Both the position numbers and the translations under genes were made by a program. Below are positions 1-14,000 of a stretch of 64,000 nucleotides of DNA, piece by piece. The number at the start of each line of letters is the position of its first letter. Position 1 is the first letter of the stretch. Below the pieces are notes generated by a model that saw only the letters and a list, made by a program, of their open reading frames with translations, had not been told where the DNA came from and made no database searches. This stretch comes from Pratylenchus scribneri (taxonomy: Eukaryota; Nematoda; Chromadorea; Rhabditida; Pratylenchidae). Where the stretch lies: contig JAQSEB010000022.1 in the NCBI GenBank assembly GCA_030063045.1, positions 930,001 to 994,000 of the forward strand. Reading direction: 5' to 3'.

Positions 1-95
1 ATTTATAAGCCCATGGCTCTATTTGAAGCCCACCCTAGAGAGAGTATATGAAATTTGCAGGCCCTTGGGCTTCTAATAGAAGAAATACGGTTGGT
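1..95. repeat. MITE end fragment at window edge
   Basis: The stretch carries a GGGCTTCTAATAGA... AATACGG motif that recurs at the ends of the TACCGTATTT-type MITEs at 45890-46146 and 56101-56315. Only one end is in the window, so its class is taken from those copies. Confidence 0.4.
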
Positions 96-197
96 GGAAT
101 ATCGTGTCAAATTGTTTTCTGCATCAAATTGCTGTTCATTTAATGCATACATTTATGTTTTGGATGATTATCGTTCGAAGATTCTCCTTGTAATTTT

Positions 198-2684
198 TTA
201 AATTTCTTCCACTGTGGCCGGAGTTCCTTTGGCAATTTCTTTTTCAAGTTCTTCCACGGAGGGCGGAGTTCCTTTATGAATTTTCACTTTTGTTCCTTCA
301 CCAAACAAATAAACTTTGAGCGAAAATCCGCCCTCAAACATCGGAAATTTAGTTGTTATATCACGAACTTATTGAATTTATGAGAGTTTTAAAATTAATT
401 TTAAAAAAAACAAACCCAGTAATATCTGATTATTTTTTGTGTAAAAATAGAAAAATTTTTTATCATGATTAAATAGGCCGCATCCATAGGAAGCATTAAT
501 ATTAGCTTTTGGTTTATAAGAAAAGCTTTGGCCGGCATATTTTCTATCAATTTTTTTTCCATTTAGCTCAAATTTAAACGGTTCTTTAAATCTTAAAAGA
601 GGAATTTGAATTCGAATTTTTCAAATATATTACCTCCTATTTTTTTCCAATACCATCAATTCAAAATATTGTATTTTCTTTTCCGGAGAAATAATGAACC
701 GTGTAGTTGATTTAATAATAGGATTTGATACTGAAAATAAGAATTTTATACATGAAATTGCATCGCAATAAAAATCAATGGAAAATATTTAATTTGTCGG
801 AAATATAAGTATTGAAATTGTCGAAAAGTTTATAACGGTTTAATTATTTGCCCAAAATTCACAAACCATATACCCAATTGGATAGAGCTCGTCAAGACGC
901 ATCGAATGGTATTGTCATGGCTTAAATGGTTTTGAACCAAAACTCACAATATGGTTTAAGTGGTTTAATACCTTTAATCTTGATCAAACCACGACAAAAT
1001 ATATACCAAAGGACGCATCTTGACGAGATCTATCGAATGGGTATATGGTTTAGGGGTTCAGGACAAACCGTTAAACCGTTATTTATAATCTTTTCGAGAC
1101 AAATTAAATACTCTCCAAAACATTTATTTTTCATGTTTTTATTAGAATTAGAAAAAATCATAAAAAAAATTCTTAAATCGGCTGAAATTTGGTCCTTTCA
1201 AAAAAAATCCAAGTAAACCAGAAATTAATAAACAAAAATATAAATAAAATGCATTTTCTTATTTTTTGAATTTATGAAAAAAAAGTAATAATAATAATTG
1301 CAAATTATTTACCAACCTTTTACTGTGAATGTATTCACATTTTCCTCATCCACTTTAGCATGATAATTAGGCACTTTAGAAGGATAATAAGGTTTAAATA
1401 TAAATTCATCATTGCTCTGAAATTGTTAAAATTAGAAAAATATAAAAAAAAATAAAAAAATTATAATAAATTTAAAAATGATTTAGATGTTTAGATCTGA
1501 TGAATTCCATTCAGGTTTAATTCATTTTCATATTCTGTTTTATAAATTAACTAATTCAAAATCAAAATCTAAAAATTTTTGTCTTCGACAGTTGGAATTT
1601 TTGGAGTTTTTTGGATTTTTTAATATATTCTATCATCAATTGTATTTGGAAATTTAATAATTTTGAGTCTGGGCATTTTTGGTCAATTGGGATTTGAGTT
1701 CTTTTGCCCTTTGCTGTGGGCAATCATCATTTTGGGTTGAGTCCACCCGTCTTGTGAAGGCGTGCCGTGGACAATTTTAACTTAAACTAACTTTTAGAAG
1801 TTAGCTTTTTATTTTATGTTTATCGAGCAAAAATGCATTAAATACAGTTTTAAAACCACAAAATTTAGCTCTATCAGATTTAAAATGCCGTAATATCGTA
1901 AATCCTCTGTAACTAACACCCTCTTCCCCACCCCTCTATTAATAACCCCCCCCCCCCCCCCTAGAGAGAAAATTATTGACACCTCCTCTATTTGAATTCC
2001 CCCGCCTCTAAAAATTTTTTTCGTATTTTTTAATTCTTTAAACTGTTTTAAATGATAAAAACACATTTTATAAATGTTTCTAATCTAAAAAACATGTTGT
2101 AAATTATAAAAACGTGCCCAAAAATGCTCGGAAAAAATGTTATTTTAGTCTAAAAAACATGTTGTGAATTATAAGTTTTTCATTTAAAAAAACATATTTC
2201 GAATCGTAAAAATGTTTGTATTTAAAAAATGTACTAAAAATGTTTTGAATCGAAAAAAACTATTCTGATTTAAAAAAATTATAAAAAATAATAAAAACAT
2301 CTTTTGGGTTGCAAAAACATGTTCTGATTTGTTACAAATTCTATTGAATAAATTTTATTTTTCCTCTCTTAAATTTGTGTCCCCTTTTTTTAATAATCCT
2401 CTCTAGAAAGTCTCTGATAATTAATAACCTCCGTGGTTTACTAATAGAGTATTTACCGTAAATGTTAAATGGTTTGTTTGGCCATAATCAGTGAATAAAC
2501 CGTTGTAATTAATCAGCAAAACAATGAAATTATAAAAAATTACCGCATTAATTGATTCAGAACCCTGTCCTGCATGTTGATGGCCATCAGCAGCGGGTTT
2601 CATGCAATTTACATCGCAAATCAATAGGGAAATTGGCAAAATGGCAAACAGGAGAATAGAAGTTGATGAAATGGGCTTTATCAT
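198..2684 (-). CDS. Secreted single SPRY-like domain protein (SPRYSEC-like), 5 exons
   Basis: Exons read on the minus strand: 2544-2684, 1317-1416, 634-730, 416-591, 198-367. Phases fit throughout and give 227 codons plus TAA. Exon 1 encodes Met, a short polar start and a hydrophobic signal peptide ending near residue 26, then a His/Gly-rich linker. The remaining exons form one module with SPRY-like landmarks: KKIQYFEL (the usual YFEV strand), GCGLFNHD followed by FYTKNN (the usual GCGLD...FTKNG), and a final G-TKVKI strand, followed by a TPPSVEELEKEIA linker. Secreted SPRY proteins of about this size are effectors in cyst and related nematodes; that role here is inference. The family call rests on motif order only. 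Introns hold an inverted-repeat element (818-1104) and repetitive DNA (1885-2455). The start is the Met shared with the 27209 paralogue. Confidence 0.72.
818..1104. repeat. Inverted-repeat element in an intron
   Basis: The ends TTGTCGAAAAGTTTATAACG and CGTTATTTATAATCTTTTCG face each other as an imperfect inverted repeat. Internal AAACCATATACCCAAT-like segments also recur inverted. Similar AAACGGTTTAA/CGCATCGAATGG sequence appears near 7440-7680 and 43690-43800. No coding capacity. Confidence 0.5.
1885..2455. repeat. MITE-like intronic repeat with a C16 run
   Basis: The segment is bounded by GTAAATCCTCTGTAACTAA on the left and a GTTTACTAATAGAG... TTTACCGTAAA end on the right, which are roughly complementary. 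It contains a 16-base C run at 1946-1961 and several AAAACATGTT(C/G)TGA repeats. It lies in intron 1 of the 198-2684 gene. Confidence 0.4.
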
Positions 2685-2694
2685 TTTAATGATG

Positions 2695-3045
2695 AATAAA
2701 TTTTCTCGGGAATGAATATGGGGCTGATGACTGAATGAAGTGGATGTAATTGAGCAATTAGAATTTATAAAGGCAAATAAAATGCTCGGTTGATTAACGG
2801 TTATGGGTGATCTTCGTGATTAGCCGGTTGTTTTGAATTCGGCCTCCCCCACGGGATCGGCATTGGCATTTTGAGAATGGATGCTATTCCCTAACCCATT
2901 TTCCCACAATCACTTCAACCCAAATGTTTATGGATGGTGTTCGTGATTGATTAACCGGGTGATTTGAATTCGGCCTCCCCCACGGGATCGGCATTGGCAT
3001 TTTGAGAATGGATGCTATTCCCTACCCCCTTCCTCTGCTGGCGTA
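2695..3045 (-). promoter_or_regulatory. Duplicated promoter block of the single-SPRY gene
   Basis: The sequence upstream of the Met at 2684 is nearly the same as that upstream of 27209. It has a TTTATAAAGGC TATA-like box near 2764, then a unit containing GTGATCTTCGTGATTA, CGGTTGTTTTGAATTC, GGCCTCCCCCACGGGATCGG and CATTGGCATTTTGAGAATGG. The unit is present twice (about 2800-2900 and 2930-3030). Each copy has TGGCAT on the plus strand (2864-2869, 2995-3000), that is ATGCCA in gene orientation. Confidence 0.55.
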
Positions 3046-4140
3046 TGCCCTTCAATTTCTCTCCATTACCCCGAAGCCCGAAGGAGGAGAATGCGATTTG
3101 CCCAATTTTATTGAATCTTCGGGCCAGCTTATTGCAATCTCGTTTTTATGGGCGTTGGCGATGGATAATTAAAGTTTTGAGCAATTGGAAAAAGATAAAA
3201 TAAAATTGATGCATACAATACAAATATAAGATTCAATTTGATAATAAAAAATATATTTTTGAATTCGGAATAAAGAATTATTTGTTAATGGAATAATATT
3301 AATGACGGCGGTTACTATTTTTGATAATTAAAATTTTTGATACTAAAATATTTTATGTCAAGAAATTCGCCATTAGCTTCAATTTAAATCAATTCTTTAT
3401 AATCAATATATTATATTAACTTACAAAAAATTGAGAACAACAGAGAAACTTTATATTTCCGAAAAACTATCCAGCGGGACATAACAGCAGTTATTTTAGA
3501 GGGACTTTTTTGTCAATTAGCCAATTTAAATTGTCGATATATGGATTAATATTAGAGAGATGACTTCTAAAAGAGGGAAAACTCAAATAGAAAAAATATG
3601 AAGTGTATTAATTTACCAAAAAAAGATAATTTTCCCAAAAAAAAAGAAAATTTTACAGATATAAGATAAGAAATTACACGATTGTGGAAATAAATATATA
3701 TAATTAATGATTTTTTGAAAATTTTCTAAATTTAAATGATTTTCTATTTTTATTCCATTCAATTTTTGAATGCATGCATTTTCACTTTCAATCAAGAAGC
3801 TAAAATTTATACAACAAATCTTATAGTTTCATTAACACATCGACATTTTGCCTTCATTCTTTCTTATTAAAAAAAAAATATTCTATAAAAACTAAGCATT
3901 AAAAATTAGAAAAAGATTAAAAAATGAAGAAAAATTCGCAATGGATAAGTTAAATTTTAATTATTAATTATAATTTTTCCGAATGTAGCCCAAAATTCAA
4001 TTTACCGGACAAATATCCATTCATTTTTCTTTATTTTCACCCATTCACGATTTTTAAACCTTGTAAATGTGACGATTCCTAAAACGTTGCAAATAATTTA
4101 AAAATTTTTGATTTAAATGTGAAATAATTGCAAATCGAAT
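3046..4140. other. Intergenic, no feature recognised
   Basis: AT-rich spacer between the 3' end of the seven-module gene and the promoter of the single-module gene. Short open frames here have no recognisable motif. I see nothing else. Confidence 0.5.
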
Positions 4141-4725
4141 TTTATTCCAATTCTGATTCCGATTTTTAATTCTGATTTTATTCTGATTCTGATTTTTAAT
4201 TCTGATTTTATTCTGATTCTGATTTTTAATTCTGATTTTATTCTGATTCTGATTTTTAATTCTGATTTTATTCTGATTCTGATTTATAATTTTGATTTTA
4301 TTCTGATTCTGATTTTTAATTCTGATTTTATTCTGATTCTGATTTTTAATTCTGATTTTATTCTGATTCCGATTTTTAATTCTGATTTTATTCTGATTTT
4401 TAATTCTGATTTTATTCTGATTCTGATTTTTAATTCTAATTTTATTCTGATTCTGATTTATAATTCTGATTTTATTCTGATTCTGATTTATAATTCTGAT
4501 TTAATTCTGATTCTGATTTTTAATTCTGATTTTTAATTCTGATTTTATTCTGATTCTGATTTTTAATTCTGATTTTATTCTGATTCTGATTTATAATTTT
4601 GATTTTATTCTGATTCTGATTTTTAATTCTGTTTTGATTTTATTCTGATTCTGATTTTTAATTCTAATTTTATTCTGATTCTGATTTTATTCTAATTTTA
4701 TTCTGATTTTTAATTCTCAATAAAA
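4141..4725. repeat. Minisatellite, TTTTAATTCTGATTTTATTCTGATTCTGA type
   Basis: About 20 imperfect tandem copies of a roughly 29-30 base unit made of TTTTAATTCTGA, TTTTATTCTGA and TTCTGA blocks. Units vary by loss or gain of one 6-12 base block. Confidence 0.9.
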
Positions 4726-5083
4726 ATGGTTTTAGAGCATGCTGCGTAAGAGCTTATTATAAAAAATAATGAAAATTCCATGGATTACTCTAACTCTTTT
4801 GCCAATCAACAGGTTTTATCGAATCGAAAAGTGAAAAATAATAAAAAAATAAATCAATTTGTTAAAAACAGATCAGTGATTATAGTAAAAGAAATAGAAT
4901 AGAAATTGATAACAGCAGAGCAGTGACTAGTAAAAAAACGGGATAGAAATGGGAATTTTAATAAAATACCATAGATTTTTAAAGATTAGATGAAAATAAT
5001 GATCGTTGTGAAATTTGTTTAAAATATCTTTAATAGCATATAATGTGTGTATGTCTTTCCAAATTGTTGTTCTCATTTACGCT

Positions 5084-8000
5084 TTAGAATTGATGATGTG
5101 TTCCATGCGATGCGCCCGAATTTACTCCTTGATGTTTTTTGGCAATTTCCTTTTCAAGTTCTTCCTCGGATGGTGCGTTCTCTGTTTCCATTTTCACTTT
5201 TGTTCCTATCCCATACAAAAAGACCTTCAGCTTTAATATATTTACAAATTTTGGCAAATCTTCTGTTATATCGTTAACTAATTAAATTATTGGGATTTAT
5301 TTTTTTAATTAATTTAAAAAGCAAACCAATTTGTATATGATCATTTTTCTTGTAAAAAACGAAAATTTTTCCATCCCGATTATACAGGCCACATCCGAAG
5401 GTTTCATCGATTTCAACGGCTGATTCGTGGGAATAGCGCTTAGGGTTACCAAAGTCATCTTTATCAATACTTTCCAACCCAATTTTAAATAGTTTTTGGC
5501 TTAAAGAGCAATTTTACGAATTGTTTTTTTTTTTCTAATATTACCTCTCTTTTGCCAACAGCTTAAATTCCGAATATTGTATTTCCTTTTCCGCAGGAAA
5601 AGTAGAAATAATGAACGGTTCGTTTGATCGAATAACAGCCATTGAACCTGAAAATATGAATTTTAGCATGCCAATAGTATTGCAATCATTTTTTTTTAAA
5701 AAAATGCGAAATTTTCTGAATTTTGGTCTTTTCAAAAAAATAAAAATCAACTAAGTATCATTAATAGGGAGCGGATTTTTAGGTTTTGACCTATTTTTTG
5801 TTTGCATCAGATTTGATGAGAAAAGCACATAAATGAAGTTTTTATACATTTATTTCATGTTTTTGGCAAAATTTTTTTGACCTATTTTACCTATTTTGGC
5901 ACTTTTTTGAGGGAAAATTTCATGTCAAAAATGCAATAAAAATCGAAAAATTACCTATTTTGGGGTTTTTCGACCTATTTTTGGTAAATTTCCCGAAAAA
6001 ACCTAAATAGGCACCTATTTTGCGATTTTTGCGACCTAAAAATCCGCTCCCTAATCATTAAAAAATAAAACAAAAAAAAAATAAAATAGACATTTTAATT
6101 TTTGTTGGACTATGATAATAAAAAATAAATTAATTACCCACCTTCTAATGTGAATGTATCCATATTTTCCACTTTCACTATCCAATCATCGTGCAGTTTT
6201 TGATACAATGGTTCAAATTTGTGCATTTCATGCTCGATTTCTTCCACGGTTGGTGGAGTCCCTTTTTGCATTTCCACTTTTGTTCCTTTTCCTACCAATT
6301 TAATCTCCGGCCTAAATCCGCTCTTTTCAAACTTGTGCTTATCTTTTGTTATGTCGTAGACTAATTGATAAGTGAAAATTATTTTTAAATTAATTACAAA
6401 AAAAAAAACAAACCCATTAGTATCTGATTTAGTTTTTTATTTTTTTTCTTGTAAAAAACGAAAATTTTTCCATCATGATTAAATAGGCCGCATCCTATGG
6501 AATCACCGATTTCAGCTTCCGGTTTATAAGAATAAATTTTTTCTTTATCAATTCCTTGTAAATCAATTTTAACCGGTTTTTCGCTGAATAAATACATTTT
6601 GAATTCGAATAATTTTTTTAAAATATTATTTATTAATTATTACCCCTCTGCTAACAGCCTAAATTCAAAATATTGTATTTTCTTATCCGAAGAAATAATG
6701 AACGGTGTGTTCGATGCAATACTATCGGATGAACCTGAAAATATGAATTTTTTAAAATTGCTTAACAATAAAAATCAATTTTGTTTTTGTTTTTATTAGA
6801 AAGAATAAAAAAAACATTTTATTATTATTGTTTGACCTTAATAATAAAAATTATTGTAAATTAATTATCTACCTATTAACATGAATGTATTCTCATTTTG
6901 CACTTTCACTTTCGCATTATCTTGTGGTTGAAATATGAATTCAGCATTATTCTGAAATTTTTTTAAAAAGTAATTATAAAAAGCAGAAAATTTAATTTAT
7001 GCAATCTAATTTTACAGTCATTGAATAAATGGTTATATGACAATTGGGGAAATGGTATAGTGTCGAATGTCGATGGTTAATGCTACTGGAAAAAATCTAT
7101 TTTGTAGAGAATAAAATTAGCTAAAAAGTATTGGCTAATAGCAAATATTCACCGAGTTATGGCCAAAAGAAACCGTTGATTTAATTAAAATTTTATTTCT
7201 GGACTTTTTTGGTAGATTAATTTTTTTACCTAATATCATTTTGTAGCTAATTTTATGCTTAAATAAAATGCTATAAAAATTCCATAATAACTTTATTTAT
7301 TAGATCCATCATTTTGTCCCAAATTGTAATAACTTCGAAAATGCATAAATTGAATGAATTTAGATAATGTCGATTTTTTGCGTTTTGATTTTTTTATATA
7401 TATTTTAATATTTTTGAGCTAATTTGGTATTTTTAAGATCACCCTATTATTTAGGTATATATTTTTTGATGGTTTGGCCAAAAATTAAAGAGTTTAAAAC
7501 CAAAAACAGGAAATTGGTTTTAAACGGTTCTCATTAAATTTGGTCCCAAACCAAAAAAATATATATACCAATCGACGGGTCTCATGTCTCATCTCGATGA
7601 GATTTACAAATTGGTATAAGGTTTAAACTTTAAATGGTCTAAAACGGGTCAAAAACTGTTTTAGTGCTAAAAAAATAATTTTAGTGCCAAAAAATATTTT
7701 CCTTTGCGGGAGTAGTTTTGTTGTGCACCAGCCTGTCGGACCGTCGTGCTCCCATAGTCTTTTTAAAATTTATTTACCTTATTAGGATGATGCTGTTGAG
7801 TAATTCCATGTGAAACGGCCGGAGTTTCTCCTGCTGAAACGGCCGAAGTTTCTGCTGCTGAAACGGCCGGAGTTTCTGCTGCTGCTGGATAAAGTTCGCG
7901 GATTTCCTGCTCGATTTCTTCCACGGTTGGCGGAGTCCCTTTTTGCATTTTCACTTTTGTTCCTCTTCCATTCAGTTTAATAAACGGTGTGAATCCTCTC

Positions 8001-11000
8001 TTTTCAAACCGATGCTTTGCCTCTGTTATACCATTAACTAATTAAATTATTGGGATTTATTTTTTAAAAATTAATTACTAAATATAACAAACCCAAAATT
8101 TGATTATTTTTCTTGTAAAAAAGAAAAATTTTTTCATCATGATTAAACAGGCCCAATCCCAAAGCATGATTGATTTCAATTTCTTCGGAAGAATAGCTTT
8201 TCAGTGGGTTACCATATTTAATATATTTTTCACCCATCCCAATTTCAAATGGTTTTTCGCTTAAAGGGAGCAAATTTTGAATTTGAATGATTTTTACAAA
8301 TTTTACCTCCCTTTTTTCAACAACACCAATTCAAAATATTGTATTTTCTTTTGCGCAGAAATAATCAACGGTTTATTCGATCTAAGAATTGCTGATGAAA
8401 CTGAAAATAAGAAATATTTATTAACAATCAAAATTTAAAACAAAGACATTTTTTTAAATTTTTGTTGGATTTTAAATAAAAAAATTAATAAATTATTTAA
8501 ATATTTATCCACCTCTTGTTAATGTGATTATAATTTTATTCACATCCTCTTCATCCACTTCCACTACCACATTCTGATTATGCATTGGGTGAAATATTAA
8601 TTCATTTTCGCTTATTTCATGCTCGAGTTCTTCCACGGTTGGCGGAGTAGTCCCTTCTTCAATTTTCACTTTTGTTCCTTTTACTTCCAAATAAATCGTC
8701 GGCCATAATCCGCTCTTTTCAAACTTTTTCAATTTATTTGTTATATCAATAACTAATTTGATTAATGGGATTTGTTTTTAATTGTTTACTAAAAAAACAA
8801 ACTCGAAATTTGATTATTTTTCTTGTAAAAACGGAAAATTTTTCCATCATCACGATAAAATAGGCCGCATCCAAAGGAATCATTTTTTTCAGCTTCCATT
8901 TCTTCAGCATAGCTATAAGTGTTACCATATTCATCTTTATCAGTTCCTTGTAAGTTAATTTCAAGCGGCTGTTTTTCGCTTAATAAAAATATTTTAAATT
9001 CCAATGATTTTTTTTTGCAAAAATTACCCCCACTTCCCTTTTGCCAAAAGCTTAATTTCAAAATATTGTATTTTCTTTTCCGCAGAAATAACGAACGGTG
9101 TGTTCGATTCGAGAAGTGCGAATGAATCTGTAAATATGAATTTTATTAATGCAATAAAAACCATTTTTTAAATGCTAAATCTTCTGAATTTTAATCTCTC
9201 ATAAAAATTAAGATCAACTAAATATCATTAAAATTTAAAAAAAAAAATAAGACATTTTATTTTTTGTTGAGTTTAATAATAAAAAAATTAATTACCCACC
9301 TTTCAATGTAAATGTATCCATATTTTCCATTCCAAATTTTTTCGCATTATATGGTCGAAATAAGAATTCACCAATCTGAAATTGTTAAAAATTATAAATT
9401 ACAAAAATAGCAAATAATTTAATTTATGCAATTTAATTTTACAGCCATTGGAAAAATTTTATCATCATGTAAAATTTATTTTGGGTTTTTTTGTGTTATT
9501 CAAACAAAAAAATGCATAAATTCAATTTTAAATTATATAATTTAGCTCTATGAAATTTTATATAAATGCTATATGGTTAAATAGACCACAAAATATAGTT
9601 CAAATGATTTACCTCATTTTTTGATAAAGATTGTCGCATAAAAATGCGAATAATATAAATGTTTAAAGGAAATAATTAAATATTGAATTAAATAAAGAAA
9701 ATATTAAAATCAATATGATGACTCATTCTTTTCTCCATCTTTCTCCACAAAATCCATTAGCGGCTTTTCATAATCCATTGAGGCAAATACGGCGGATAAT
9801 GGCGGATATGCTAATGGATGTCTTGAATTCACGTGGACAATTCCCTTTGTGATTTTGGACTCTCCCTTCGTTCTTTTTGATCCCCAGATTGACCCCTAAT
9901 TTTCCCTTCCTTCTTTCCCTTTCAATTTTATGTCCACGTGCCCACCCCCACATTCCATTCCCGCGCAGCGGCACTATATAAAGCCGCCTTGTCCCCCCGG
10001 GGATCATACCACCCATTTTCATTCAACCAATTGTTCCATCCCCATTTCACTCCTCTTTTTATCCTTCATCAATTTCCAAACATTTTCAACATTGAATAAA
10101 CTTTATTCCTTCTTTCCAACATTTTATAGGTCTTGGGTAATTCATCGGGGAATTCCTTTGACATTTTGGTGCAACGGCAACCAACGACTTGGGCCTTTTC
10201 AACAAGTGAATTTGAGGGTTTTCAGAGGAAAACCAAATTCAACAAATTTTTCAGCCAACTGCAAAGTTTCAACCGATTTTTTGGGCAAACCTCTGCATTT
10301 TTGGTGGCCATTTCTACACACTTTTGGGTTTTTTGACAGCAGACAACCTTCAGCAACCAATTTTTGATTTTGCCATCAGTGTTTTTTGTTTTTTGCCCAT
10401 CTTTTGAAGTGGATCTTGGGATTGTTTGGTTCCCAATTATTTCATTTTCAGTTTTTGAACAAATCCAGTGCATTTTTGCTGCTTTTGGCCATCCGCAATT
10501 AGTTTGGACTAAATTTTTACCCCTTTTTCCTCAAAATTTCACTTTTAGTGAGTGATAACCCTGCCATTGTTGAACGAAAGTTCCAGCTCCTTGTGGAGGA
10601 GACGAATTCTAATCGTCACAAACCTGGGCAAAACTGCAACTGCCGCTTTTGTGCCTTTGTTGACGAAGTGGATCAAAGGAAAAAGAGGCGCAAAGAATTA
10701 GAGGAGGAGGGTCCATCACAACCGCCCGACGCAAAGAAGCAGTATAGAATTTATCATTTTTTAAAAGCTTTTGATCACCTTGAATATTTTAGCCGCAATT
10801 GGCAAGCAAATCCAGTTGATCTGGTGAAACGAGGAGAGGACATTGAAGTATTGTCTAAAAAGGGCTGGGGGAATCGCTTTGCTGTTACAAATCGAATTCG
10901 TTCATACATTCAGGCAGAAATTGGCAAACCTCAAAAACCGGAGAAACCCGCCGATAGAATCATCCGAAACTCTCTTGGACTTGGCCGACAGCGAGTAACA

Positions 11001-14000
11001 AAGCCGATTGATCCAACTGATCCCTTGGGTCTTGACGAAATTTCTCCAGAGCCGGTCATCACACCACCACCAATTGTGCCGGCCCCCAAGGTACTGAAAA
11101 GAGAAATTTTCAGTATTAATTTATTAGTTAAGTCGAACAAAGCTGAGGCAAATCGCGGAGGGCAGTCGAGTGAAATTTCCGCGTCCTCGTCGGCAAAACT
11201 GAAGGAGGAGCAACTTGTGCGTTATAAGAAAGCCTTCTCAAAGATTGCCAAAATCATCGACACACTTTAAGGGAGCTTGTGATTGGTTCTGTCTTGCATT
11301 GATTGCCATTCTCCTCCTCACATTTTGGATTTTGTAAACTGAAAAAGAGGAAAAAACAAGACACAAGCAACAATTAATTGATAAACTTATCTAATTGAAA
11401 TTGCCATACACATTTTTGACATAATAACATTCCATATATACATTTCATAGCTCTGAAAAGATAAAATTGTTTATTGGGGCTATTTGAAACTGAAAAAAAA
11501 TGTCAGGACCATTGCGTCAAATTATTACCCCCACTAGCACCAGATTAAGCACTTATCTTACAGAAGCGGAAAATTTACCGGAAAATCGGAACATGAGTCA
11601 AGTAAAGAGATTATTAAACAAAATTAATAGATCAGTAAATTTTCTGGACTGTAAAAACTTTGAATGGTCCGAAATTATGTCCTCTATGACAGGTGAAGCT
11701 AGGACCTTAGAAATGCAAGAATACACTAATTTTTTGGCAACTAACAATTTTATTGATCTAATAGATCGTGGTAAGGTTCAGGCAGTTGAGTTAGAAAATT
11801 GGATTGAGGAGAACTTACCTACAACGAATGGAACTAAAATTAGGTTACCTCAACTTTCATTGCCAACATTTGATGGGAAAATGGCGAATTGGGAGCAATT
11901 TTGGTCTGCATTCCAAGCAGCAATTGATGATGATTTATCTATCCCTGACGTTCAAAAAATGGCTTATTTGATTAGTTGCCTGAAAGGAGATGCCGAAAGG
12001 GAACTTAAGGGATATAATGTGATTGGGACAAACTATACTCATGCAGTAAACCATTTAAAAAACCGATTTGGGAATAAAGAATCAATTAAATCCGCATTAT
12101 TTGGGGACTTGAGGAAAATTTCATTTGTTAGCCAAAAAACCCCGGACATAAGGAAAATGTTAACAGAAATAAACCGAATTTTGAATCAACTAAAAGCATC
12201 TGGAGAAGAAATAAATAATAAAGCCACAGAAGAACTAATCCAACAGAAATTCCCTGGTTGGATACTACTGGATATTATAACGCAAAAAAAGGGTATTACT
12301 GAGTTTAATACAGAAAAACTCATCATTTTAATAGATGAAATTTTAACCCAAAGAGAAACTGTCTGGGAATTAACCAAAAATTTCAAAAATACCAAATTTC
12401 AAAAGAATGAGCAAACCTTGATTGGAGAAAACAGTGAATCCAAAAATCAAAAAATTCACACAGATGGTAAATCTCGCCTTCCATGCGTTTTTTGTTCGGG
12501 AACTAATCATACTTCCAATCGATGTTTAAAATACAAAAATAAAGACATGAGAATTAAACGTTTATTTGAGCTAAAAAAATGTATGAAATGCTTTAAAGAG
12601 GGACATATATCCAAAAACTGTACTCAGAAAATTGAATGTAAAAAATGCAAGGGACCTCATTTTATAGCGGTTTGTGCAAAAATCAATCATGAGGAAATGA
12701 ATAAAATGGGAAATTCAAGTGGGGGAAAACAAAATTTTACTCAAATTAAAGATAAAGAACCCTGGAGAAAAGGGACAGCTAATTGCGCTGAAGAAGAAAA
12801 TAATCCGGAACAAAATGATGAAAATACTCAGGAATCACTATTCCTAGAGGATGAGGCATTCGTAGTAGACGAGGAAGTCATCTTATCAGAGGGGAAAAAT
12901 AAAGTTGTATTAATGAGCAATACTCACGAATTTAAAAATGGAATGTATGGTAATGGTGAAGAAGGGACAACCTTATATGATCCCGGATCCACATCAAATT
13001 ATATCACCAATTCATTGGCAAGAAAGTTAAAATTAACAATTTTGAAAAGGGAAAATACAAGAGTTACTGGATATGGGGGAAGTCAATCCTCCTTCCAATC
13101 AGGTATTGTAAAAGTATATGTAAAAGGAGTTGATGAAAATTATTACCCGCTTTTATGCAAAACATCACCCGCTCTTGAAAAAATGCTCATAACTGTGACT
13201 TATGTTACTGATGAAAGAATTCCCAGAGTAAAAACACGGAAAGTCAAACCTGACCTCATGTTAGGGGTTATCGATTTCTGGCGTGTATTTGAGCGCAAAA
13301 AGAGATTATCTCCAAGAACATACCGAATATTTACTAAATTGGGTGCTTTTGACTGTGGTGAAATGAAAATTGATAAACTAATCACTTCTTATGCTTATGT
13401 AATGGAAGATGAATATGAAATTGGGGGAAAGAATCCTAAGGATATATCCTATCCTGGGAATTTCTGGGATTTGGAAATTTTGGGTATTAAAGAAAATCCG
13501 AATACTACTCGAATAGATGAAGAGGATGAAGCCATGAAACAATTTGAGAACAATTTAAGACAATTAAATGATGGTAGATATGAGGTCGCATGGCCATGGA
13601 AAAATGGAATACCGAAATTATCATCAAATTTTGGGAAAACATACGGTAGATTTATAAATTTATATGGAAAACACGGTACTAAAATTATGGAAAAGTGCGA
13701 ACAAATAATAAATGAGCAATTATCATTGGGAATGGTAGAAGATGCCCCTTTTGAAACTGGGGAATTGTGCCATTATATTCCATTCCAAGTAATTTTGAAA
13801 GAAAGTTCTTCATTTACTAAGGCTCGAATGGTGTTCGATCCATCAGCCAGGACCAGAGAAGGACTATCGTTGAATCAACAATTATTAACCGGACCAAATT
13901 TACTGCCTAAATTGGCTGGAGTTTTACTCCGCATCAGAACCTACTCATTATTATTAATATGCGACATAGAGAAAGCATTTTTACAGATTGCACTGAGGGA

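Noticed and set aside
926..1216. 96-residue plus-strand frame
   Set aside because: Runs through an inverted-repeat element inside the single-SPRY gene intron; no recognisable motif.
9768..10022. 84-residue minus-strand frame present in both LTRs
   Set aside because: Present twice only because the LTRs are duplicated; no coding signature.
10133..10473. Frames in the retrotransposon leader as a coding exon for the ATG-less ORF
   Set aside because: No convincing donor that joins an ATG in frame to the acceptor at 10548 could be chosen by eye.
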